Assembly (NCBI GenBank): GCA_045402695.1 | Contig: JAWPNA010000254.1 | Coordinates: 1-7,178, forward strand | Direction of reading: 5' to 3' | Source: JAWPNA01 sp045402695 | GTDB lineage: Bacteria; Acidobacteriota; Polarisedimenticolia; JACPZX01; DASXTC01 | DNA length: 7,178 nucleotides | Part shown: positions 1-5,366 of the stretch, piece after piece | Numbering within the stretch: the stretch's first letter is position 1 | How the letters are laid out: each line of letters opens with the position of its first letter | Notes under the pieces: generated by a model | Told to the model about the DNA's origin: nothing | The model's input: the letters and a program-made list of their open reading frames with translations, nothing else | The model's database searches: none | Translations under genes and position numbers: made by a program

Positions 1-576
1 ACCGAAATCGTACACGGCGATCGTCTCATCCTTCTTCTTGTCGAGTCCGTAGGCAAGCGCCGCCGCCGTCGGCTCGTTGACGATCCTTTCGACCTTGAGG
101 CCTGCAATCTCGCCGGCGTCCTTGGTGGCCTGCCTCTGCGAATCGTTGAAGTAGGCGGGCACTGTGATGACGGCGCGCTCGACCTTCTGGCCCAGGTAGG
201 CTTCGGCAGATTCCTTCATCTTCGCAAGGATACGCGCGGAGATCTCCGGCGGTGAATGGAGCTTGCCCTGGATCTTGATCCTGACGTCGTTGCCCGCGCC
301 GGTCACTTCGTAGGGCACCCGCTTGATCTCGTCCTGGATCTCATCGAGACGGCGGCCCATGAACCGTTTGACGGAGAAGACCGTATTGAGCGGATTGGTG
401 ATGGCCTGTCTCTTGGCGACCTGGCCGACCAGCCGTTCGCCTTTGTCGGTGATCGAGAATACCGACGGCGTGGTCCGGCCCCCCTCGGCGTTGGGGATGA
501 CGACGGGCTTGCCGCCTTCCATCACCGCGACCACTGAGTTGGTGGTCCCGAGATCAATTCCGATGATCTTGCTCAT
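1..576 (-). CDS. dnaK: Chaperone protein DnaK (Hsp70), N-terminal part, cut by the window edge
   Basis: DnaK is the cytoplasmic ATP-dependent Hsp70 chaperone; it binds exposed hydrophobic peptide segments and works with DnaJ and GrpE. Only the first 192 residues are present, all within the nucleotide-binding domain, and the frame is open at the left edge. Visible signatures are the phosphate-1 loop GIDLGTTNS (residues 6-14), the catalytic-type lysine in SVKRF (K70), AVITVPAYFNDSQRQATKDAG (135-155, shown here as a span) and NEPTAAALAYG (167-177). The sequence ends at AVYDFG, just before the GGTFD phosphate-2 motif. The ATG at 576 is preceded by AGGAGG (583-588) with a 6-base spacer, and gives the usual DnaK N terminus MSKIIGIDLG. 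A second ATG at 580 is in another frame. No grpE, hrcA or dnaJ lies upstream in this window; the upstream neighbour is the PATAN gene. Identification is secure; the remaining C-terminal half is outside the window. Confidence 0.98.
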   Translation of the reverse strand, partial: MSKIIGIDLGTTNSVVAVMEGGKPVVIPNAEGGRTTPSVFSITDKGERLVGQVAKRQAITNPLNTVFSVKRFMGRRLDEIQDEIKRVPYEVTGAGNDVRIKIQGKLHSPPEISARILAKMKESAEAYLGQKVERAVITVPAYFNDSQRQATKDAGEIAGLKVERIVNEPTAAALAYGLDKKKDETIAVYDFG

Positions 577-625
577 TCATTTCCTCCTCGTTGTGGCCCG
601 ATAGATGGATCGCAAGCCGAGGCCG

Positions 626-654
626 ACTATAAGACGGTGTGCGAGGAGTGTCAA
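626..654 (-). promoter_or_regulatory. Predicted sigma-70-type promoter of dnaK
   Basis: On the minus strand a perfect -35 TTGACA (649-654) is followed by a 17-base spacer and a -10 TATAGT (626-631). Transcription would start near 619, giving a leader of about 43 bases before the dnaK ATG at 576. The hexamers and spacing are near ideal for the housekeeping sigma factor. I see no CIRCE inverted repeat and no good sigma-32 -10 element nearby, so heat control is not evident from this DNA. The 135-base gap to the PATAN gene shows no GC-rich hairpin with a T-run, so read-through from the upstream operon into dnaK is also possible. Confidence 0.8.
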
Positions 655-711
655 GGAAACGCTGGAAGGCCGCTAAGCTCCTAACCTCATGTATCTCGGA
701 GATTTACGGTC

Positions 712-2019
712 TCACGGCGTACTTCCAGCGGACTCCGGAGGCAGGCGGTGGGCCTGGGTCTCGCCGGGAGGATTGGCCTCGTCAGGGGGGTGCGGAAGGC
801 GCAGGCGTTCGATTGATCTGGAGGAGTTTTCCACGCCGCCTGGATCGTAGGCGACGATCCTGTAGCCCTCGGTCGTGGAGATGAACCCGAAGCTGCGGCC
901 CCACGGATCGTGCAAGGCGCACCTGCTCACGAGGCGGCCTGTTGCCAGTTCCTTCATGTCGTCGGGATAGAAGCCCTTCTGCAGGTAGTAGACCTGGACC
1001 GCATCATCAATCCGTTCGATGCGGTTGCGCGTGATCAGGTCATCCATCTGGTCAATCGTGCCCGAGGGAATCAGATCTCCTGGAAGTCCGGAGAATCGGC
1101 TGCGCGCCACCGTGGCCAGCGAGACCGCCACCCATGCCATCAGGACCGCGTAGGCGGCCCTTTCCAGCAGCGGCCCGTGGGTCGCGGGGCGCTTCCTGGG
1201 GATGGAGACGGGGGCGGCGGCGGCGGTCGCAGCCAGATTGCGGCTCAAAAGGTCGTAGAGGATCCGGCACGCCTCGAACTCACCGATGCGCGAACGGTCG
1301 ATGATCTCCTGGACGGTGCGCTGTCCGTCGATCAGCTCGTAGACCAGCGCTTCGCCCTGAGCCAGCCTTATTCCATCTCCGGGCGCCCCCTGCCGGGGTT
1401 TTCCGTGACCGGACAGCGCCGCATCGAGATCTTCGTCCAGATCGGTTTCGTCCTCTGCCACCACCGTCGGGCGGACGTCGGGCTGGATCTTGCGTAGGAC
1501 CATGTCGAACGAATGGATTTTTCTTTCGATGATCGGCCACTCGTCAATCATCCTGATGCCTTCCATCAGGATGTTCTCCGCGCTCAGGGGTATGAAATTC
1601 TCTCGATCGTACTCGACCGTCTCCTCCTGGCTGAAATGGTACTCGCCGTCGCGCCAGCGGAAGAGCCGGTAGACGATCTGCGTGATCTGCAGTCGCAGGG
1701 CATCCCTGAGATCAGCGTCCTTGATGTAGCCGTTGTGCACCAGAAGGTAGCCGAGGCGCTGGAGGGTCTCCCGCTGTACCCGGAGTGCCTCCGCGAGCTG
1801 GCCGGCGGAGATCCTGCCGGACTTGACCAGAACATGGCCCAGGCGGTCCTCGACATTCTTGTTCAGCGAGTCGGCGGACACCACGCTGCCATTGAGGAAG
1901 GAGACGGTCACCACTTCGTTGCCGTCCTTCAGAGTGAGCACTCCGGTCTTCTTCTGGATGCCGATGAGCTGGAATATGTCCGCCAGACTGAAATCGTTGA
2001 GGGTGCCTTCAAGCGCCAT
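712..2019 (-). CDS. PATAN/DUF4388 protein with MshEN-like c-di-GMP motifs, one TM helix and a pseudopilin-like C-terminal domain
   Basis: This is a 435-residue multidomain protein of unknown function. Residues 1-55 form a PATAN (DUF4388) domain: MALEGTLNDFSLADIFQLIG, then KKTGVLTL and FLNGSVVSAD. Residues 59-82 and 88-111 each fit the 24-residue MshEN pattern, beginning RLG, carrying LVxxGxI and ending LxxQ, and they are separated by exactly five residues. A winged-helix-like segment follows at about 212-262 (LIDGQRTVQEIIDRS, GEFEACRILYDLL), as often accompanies DUF4388. After an Ala/Pro linker there is one membrane helix (about 288-305). The C-terminal domain (about 320-395) has YYLQKGFYPDDMKEL, DPWG (371-374) and IVAYDPGG (388-395), resembling the globular part of GspG-type pseudopilins but without a prepilin cleavage site. 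The ATG at 2019 overlaps the end of the TPR gene by 11 bases, with GAGGA (2029-2033) as ribosome site, so translation is probably coupled. A role as a c-di-GMP-sensing, membrane-anchored adaptor is inferred. Confidence 0.88.
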   Translation of the reverse strand: MALEGTLNDFSLADIFQLIGIQKKTGVLTLKDGNEVVTVSFLNGSVVSADSLNKNVEDRLGHVLVKSGRISAGQLAEALRVQRETLQRLGYLLVHNGYIKDADLRDALRLQITQIVYRLFRWRDGEYHFSQEETVEYDRENFIPLSAENILMEGIRMIDEWPIIERKIHSFDMVLRKIQPDVRPTVVAEDETDLDEDLDAALSGHGKPRQGAPGDGIRLAQGEALVYELIDGQRTVQEIIDRSRIGEFEACRILYDLLSRNLAATAAAAPVSIPRKRPATHGPLLERAAYAVLMAWVAVSLATVARSRFSGLPGDLIPSGTIDQMDDLITRNRIERIDDAVQVYYLQKGFYPDDMKELATGRLVSRCALHDPWGRSFGFISTTEGYRIVAYDPGGVENSSRSIERLRLPHPPDEANPPGETQAHRLPPESAGSTP

Positions 2020-3937
2020 CTGACACCATCCTCATGGAGGAGCGACGGCGCGCGACGCCCGCGTTGCCGAGGATCCAGAATACGATCATGAACAGGACAG
2101 CGGCGACGACACCGGGAGGAGGAAGGTCGGACACAGGAACAACCGCCGTCACGAGCAGGCGCTGGCGCGCAAAGAGGAAAACGATCGCGGAAACCCATCC
2201 GATCATCACGGGGAGGCCGATGAGGGGCCTGCCCGCCAGGATTTGTCGCGAGCCCGGAAGGACAAGAGAAACCGCGCGCATGACGACTCCGAAGACACGC
2301 TCGCGGCGCTGAAGCCTTGCCATGCCGTCAGCTCTCATCTCGGACGTGATTCCATCCTTCCTGATGAAGAGATGGAGACACCGCGAACAGTACCCCTCAG
2401 CACCCGAGTCGCGCTGGCAACGGCGGCAATGAGCGCGCCCGCACCGTGCGCACGCCGACGCCAGGCGTGATGCGTTCCCGATGCTCAGCAGCAGCGCGAG
2501 GATCAGGCCGGCGCCGCTGGCCAGACTCAACGGGTTCAGCAGGTCGCGCGCCTCCTCGGCGGGCGCGCGCCTTTCACTTCGCAAATCCTGCTTGATCCGG
2601 GCCAGGCTTGCGTTTTCCTCGAGTAGGAGACCCGATCCAGCGCTTCCCTTCTTGCGCGCGAGCAGTCGCCCGGTGAGCCCATGATCCACCGCGCGTGCCC
2701 GCGCCAGATTCGCCTCGGCCTCCGCGAAATGCAGCAAATCTGTCTGCGCCAGGTAGAGATTCCAGTAGACCGACAGCAGACCGGGCTGAATCTGCGCCGC
2801 CTGCTTGTACTGGCCGACGGCCTGCGCGAACTCCCCGAGGCGGTAGTAGATATTGCCCATGTTCACCAGCGCCGCGGTGCTGGTGGGGTTGTTCGCCATC
2901 ACGATCTTGTATTCGTCGAACGCCTCGCCGAGGAGGTCTCCCTTCGCGTAGGAGTTCCCCAGCAGGAGGTGCATCTCGGCGGAGTCGGATCTTGAGGCGA
3001 CGATGTCCTCGAGCCTGCGCACGGTCTCGGGGTTGTAGCCGCCTTGCATCGCGGCCACGGCCACACGAGTCTCCGGATCGGTGGACGCCTCGAACCGATC
3101 GAGCACGGTCGCAACACCCAGAGGCGACAGGCCCAGCATCAGGAAGGCGCACACGGCGACAGCTCTCTCCGAGGGACGCATGTACCGAAAGCAGAGAGTC
3201 AGCCAGTACAGAAGGAGCCACAGGCCGCCTACCCAGGCCAGGATGGGTAGCAGGAACACCCCCCAGGCCGCCAGACGCGCGCCTCTTTCCGGCAGGAAGC
3301 GCCGAATCGTCTCGGATACATCGTGACGGAGCCGGGCCTGACAGCGCGCCACGACCACCAGAGAGAAGACCAGCATGCTTCCGAGCGCCGCCAGCGCCGA
3401 AATCACCGCGAAGTTCGAGATCTGCACTTCATCGGTGAGGAACTGAGCCCACACCAGCGACATGCCGCGGCGGTACTCGTTGACGAAGGTGACCACACCT
3501 CTTCCAGCCCGCAGGAGGCTCCATGCATAGCCGAGCTGCGCCTGGGGAAGGAAGGGATCGAAGGACCGCGCCAGATCAAACGCCTCCCGGGCTCGTTCGT
3601 AGTTGCCCTCGCGCAGGCTCTCGTATCCCTCGTAGGCGAATCCGCGCGCCAATTCCCTGTCCGCGGTGATCCCTTCCTGCTGCATGTACGCCCGAAGTTC
3701 CTCGACCCTTGCCTGCGCCTCGACAGGATCCGAGGCGTCCAGCGACGCCTTGCGGGAGAACCAGAGCTGATGGATGCGAGCGCGAACGTCTACCGCGGTG
3801 TCGCGTCGGTGAGGCGCCGCTGCCTGGTCGGCGGCACTTTCTCCCTGAAGGATGACGGCAGGGCCGCCCTCGGCTGCGGCTGGGGCCTGCATGAAGATCT
3901 GAAGGAGAGCGCCGAGCAGGACCGCGGTTACTTTGAT
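2009..3937 (-). CDS. Membrane TPR protein with six-cysteine zinc-ribbon-like motif; start uncertain (ATC 3937 or ATG 3892)
   Basis: I recognise no named family; the function is unknown. Numbered from the ATC at 3937 the product is 642 residues (627 from the ATG at 3892). Residues 1-22 look like a Sec signal peptide (MKVTAVLLGALLQIF then QAPAAA, cleavage probably near 22). A TPR-like repeat lies at about 92-135 (EGYESLREGNYERAREAFDL). Hydrophobic helices follow at about 176-197, 225-250 and 259-279. Further TPRs at about 317-420 include LGNSYAKGDLLGEAFDEYK and MGNIYYRLGEFAQAVGQYKQ. After another helix (about 470-487) comes CARC-x4-CRRC-x9-CSRC (C496, C499, C504, C507, C517, C520), probably a zinc-binding pair of knuckles. 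Two more helices lie near 572-590 and 608-624. TPRs imply protein-protein contacts; the membrane topology is unresolved. It is the middle gene of the operon: its 5' end overlaps or abuts the DUF1844 stop, and its 3' end overlaps the PATAN gene by 11 bases. The sequence continues open upstream of 3937, but that part is a shadow of the DUF1844 gene. Confidence 0.82.
   Translation of the reverse strand: MKVTAVLLGALLQIFMQAPAAAEGGPAVILQGESAADQAAAPHRRDTAVDVRARIHQLWFSRKASLDASDPVEAQARVEELRAYMQQEGITADRELARGFAYEGYESLREGNYERAREAFDLARSFDPFLPQAQLGYAWSLLRAGRGVVTFVNEYRRGMSLVWAQFLTDEVQISNFAVISALAALGSMLVFSLVVVARCQARLRHDVSETIRRFLPERGARLAAWGVFLLPILAWVGGLWLLLYWLTLCFRYMRPSERAVAVCAFLMLGLSPLGVATVLDRFEASTDPETRVAVAAMQGGYNPETVRRLEDIVASRSDSAEMHLLLGNSYAKGDLLGEAFDEYKIVMANNPTSTAALVNMGNIYYRLGEFAQAVGQYKQAAQIQPGLLSVYWNLYLAQTDLLHFAEAEANLARARAVDHGLTGRLLARKKGSAGSGLLLEENASLARIKQDLRSERRAPAEEARDLLNPLSLASGAGLILALLLSIGNASRLASACARCGRAHCRRCQRDSGAEGYCSRCLHLFIRKDGITSEMRADGMARLQRRERVFGVVMRAVSLVLPGSRQILAGRPLIGLPVMIGWVSAIVFLFARQRLLVTAVVPVSDLPPPGVVAAVLFMIVFWILGNAGVARRRSSMRMVSDGA
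3928..3937 (-). other. Gene junction with possible ATC (AUC) start of the TPR gene overlapping the DUF1844 stop
   Basis: The DUF1844 gene ends in TAA at 3928-3930. In the TPR frame the codons here read ATC AAA GTA ACC, and starting at ATC (3935-3937) gives MKVTAVLLGALLQIF, a convincing signal peptide. No in-frame ATG, GTG or TTG exists near the DUF1844 end upstream of the ATG at 3890-3892, and that ATG would remove most of the hydrophobic segment. A CTG at 3917-3919 is another option but lacks the basic residue. No Shine-Dalgarno sequence precedes any of these, which fits reinitiation after the DUF1844 stop. Whether AUC is really used is an inference. Confidence 0.45.
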
Positions 3938-4365
3938 GAGGCTTTGTGGACGTAGGCCAGCTTGAGCTCGGAGAGGATCTCGGAGATGAGATGTTCCTCT
4001 TCGGCCGCCAGATTGCCGCGCGTCTTCTCGCGCAGCATCTCGATCATGTCGATGGTTTGTCTTGCGGTGTCCAAACTGACCTCGGTGCGGCCGGTCGTTG
4101 GATCCGGGATCTCGCCCAACTGCGTGAAGGCGGTGGAGCTCAGGGACAGGATGAGAAGGCTGAAGTGACTCCCCGGCAGGTCCCTGGACCTGGGTTCTTC
4201 CGGGGCACGGCTCATCCGGAACCCCTCCCCCAGGACCGTGTCGGGTTGGGGCTCCCCGGGGAGGTCCGGTTCCCGCGCCTCCGGACTCCGCCGCTCCCCT
4301 CCCGAGGTGAAGCTGCGCCGGTCGGTCACCTTGATGGGCTCTTTCTTGCTTTCCTGGTCGGGCAC
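3928..4365 (-). CDS. DUF1844 domain protein, first gene of the three-gene operon
   Basis: This is a 145-residue cytoplasmic protein of unknown biochemical role. The N-terminal part is polar and probably disordered: VTDRRSFTSGGERR (13-26) followed by a Pro/Glu-rich linker to about 65. The DUF1844 domain occupies about 67-140, with the characteristic HFSLLILSLSSTAFTQLGEI (67-86), PDP (87-89), the helix around TIDMIEMLREKTRGNL (104-119), and EEEHLISEILSELKLAYV (122-139). The GTG at 4365 is preferred because GGAGG lies just upstream (about 4371-4375) and because related proteins start with a short charged segment leading into a TDRR-like motif. The spacer of about five bases is short. Its stop lies inside the start region of the TPR gene, and a promoter is predicted at 4435-4464. 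No enzymatic motif is visible. Confidence 0.88.
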   Translation of the reverse strand: MPDQESKKEPIKVTDRRSFTSGGERRSPEAREPDLPGEPQPDTVLGEGFRMSRAPEEPRSRDLPGSHFSLLILSLSSTAFTQLGEIPDPTTGRTEVSLDTARQTIDMIEMLREKTRGNLAAEEEHLISEILSELKLAYVHKASSK

Positions 4366-4434
4366 CCACCCTCCGTCTCGACCGCTCCGAATGGCTGGAG
4401 ACGCCGGTCTTGTCCATCTGCTGGAAGACGAGTG

Positions 4435-4464
4435 ATGCTACCATCATCGAGCCGGACCTATCAA
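4435..4464 (-). promoter_or_regulatory. Predicted promoter of the DUF1844-TPR-PATAN operon
   Basis: On the minus strand, TTGATA (4459-4464, five of six matches to the -35 consensus) is followed by an 18-base spacer and TAGCAT (4435-4440, four of six matches to the -10). Transcription would start near 4428, leaving a leader of about 60 bases before the GTG at 4365. The -10 is mediocre, so this is a candidate only. Its -35 sits back to back with that of the mazG promoter. Confidence 0.45.
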
Positions 4465-4479
4465 ATGAGGGGCGATCGG

Positions 4480-4509
4480 TTGATGGGCTCCTGAACACCG
4501 GCCTAAAAT
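4480..4509 (+). promoter_or_regulatory. Predicted promoter of mazG
   Basis: TTGATG (4480-4485) is separated by 18 bases from TAAAAT (4504-4509, five of six matches to the -10 consensus). Transcription would start near 4516, about 22 bases before the GTG start codon, leaving just room for the AGGAGG ribosome site at 4525-4530. The -35 hexamers of this and the opposing promoter are 15 bases apart, so one regulator or polymerase occupancy could affect both. Confidence 0.55.
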
Positions 4510-4538
4510 GAGTCCTTTCTCGCCAGGAGGCAACCCCA

Positions 4539-5366
4539 GTGAGCGCCAAGACCCCTTTCGATGACCTGGTGGCCGTCATGGCCCGTCTGCGCGGGCCGGA
4601 TGGCTGTCCCTGGGATCGGGAACAGACCCTGGAGAGTCTCAGAACCTACCTGCTCGAGGAGACTCACGAACTGCTCGAAGCCATCGAAAAGGGTGATACG
4701 ACGCACATCAGGGAAGAACTGGGCGATCTGCTCCTGGAGGTGGTCTTCCTGACCCAAGTCTGCTCGGAGCGAGGACTGTTCGGAATCAACGAGGTCGTGG
4801 AGGGGATCCGGGACAAGCTGGTGCGCCGGCACCCTCATGTCTTCGGCGGCATCGAAGCGAAGAACCCGGCGGAAGCGCTGCAGCGGTGGGAGGAGATCAA
4901 GAACCAGGAGAAAAGGGTTGATTCACCGGATGCCTCGTTCCTTGACGGAGTGCCGCCCGCACTACCCGCGCTGATGAGAGCACACCGTCTCTCCACCAAG
5001 GCAAGCTTGGCTGGCTTCGACTGGAAGGCCGTGGATCAGATCTACGAGAAGTTGCTGGAAGAGCTTGACGAGTTCCGGAGCGCGGCCGACGGCGGCGATT
5101 CTGAAGGGATGCGCGAGGAACTCGGCGACCTGCTGTTCATCATGGCGAATCTCGGCCGGCACACGGGCATCGACCCGGAGATGGCCTTGCATGACGCGAA
5201 CCGGAAGTTCATCTCACGGTTCCGGTTCGTCGAGGAGAAATTGAGGAGCCGCGGAGTCCCGCCTGGGAAAGCAGACATGGATGAGATGGAGGCTCTTTGG
5301 GAGGAGGCGAAGGCGCGGGAACGCTCGGCGCCCGATCAGCCGGATCAGTCCACCAACTCGAGATAG
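4539..5366 (+). CDS. mazG: Nucleoside triphosphate pyrophosphohydrolase MazG
   Basis: MazG hydrolyses (d)NTPs, including damaged ones, to the monophosphate and pyrophosphate, keeping the nucleotide pool clean; in E. coli it has also been linked to lowering ppGpp. The 275-residue length fits the two-domain MazG family. The first MazG domain carries GCPWDREQT (22-30), the metal-binding EETHE (40-44) and EELGD (59-63). The linker includes HPHVFGG (98-104) and RWEEIKNQEK (116-125). The second domain carries LPALMRAHRLSTKASLAGFD (142-161, approximate), EELDE (164-168), EELGD (193-197) and NRKFISRF (211-218). Both sets of acidic metal ligands are intact, so it should be active. The start is GTG at 4539, with AGGAGG eight bases upstream. 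It is the only plus-strand gene in the window, divergent from the DUF1844 operon and convergent with accA, whose 3' end it overlaps by 22 bases. Confidence 0.96.
   Translation: MSAKTPFDDLVAVMARLRGPDGCPWDREQTLESLRTYLLEETHELLEAIEKGDTTHIREELGDLLLEVVFLTQVCSERGLFGINEVVEGIRDKLVRRHPHVFGGIEAKNPAEALQRWEEIKNQEKRVDSPDASFLDGVPPALPALMRAHRLSTKASLAGFDWKAVDQIYEKLLEELDEFRSAADGGDSEGMREELGDLLFIMANLGRHTGIDPEMALHDANRKFISRFRFVEEKLRSRGVPPGKADMDEMEALWEEAKARERSAPDQPDQSTNSR
5345..5366. other. Tail-to-tail overlap of mazG and accA coding sequences
   Basis: The last 22 bases of mazG (stop TAG at 5364-5366) and the last 22 bases of accA (stop TGA at 5345-5347, minus strand) are the same DNA. Both C termini, STNSR for MazG and GYLELVD for AccA, are therefore fixed by one stretch. 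There is no intergenic terminator, so the two transcripts must have complementary 3' ends unless each ends inside the other gene. Confidence 0.9.

Noticed and set aside
577..711. CIRCE-like operator near dnaK
   Set aside because: TTAGC and ACTC fragments occur, but the nine-base inverted repeat with nine-base spacing is absent.
1207..1230. GGC-repeat tract resembling a microsatellite
   Set aside because: It encodes a short Ala-rich linker (residues about 263-270) before the membrane helix of the PATAN protein. This is ordinary for GC-rich coding DNA.
910..1497. Long plus-strand open frame opposite the PATAN gene
   Set aside because: It is the complement of a gene with clear domains. Long antisense frames are expected in GC-rich DNA, and I see no ribosome site or recognisable domain.
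3323..3955. Plus-strand open frame of about 210 codons opposite the TPR gene
   Set aside because: Antisense to the signal peptide, first TPR and first membrane helix, which are plainly coding on the minus strand; the translated product shows no recognisable domain.
3938..4579. Upstream open extension of the TPR gene, giving an apparent 856-residue protein
   Set aside because: It covers the DUF1844 gene in another frame and runs over both predicted promoters and the mazG start. Its translation is low-complexity Arg/Gly/Pro-rich and lacks family features. The DUF1844 frame is clearly the coding one.
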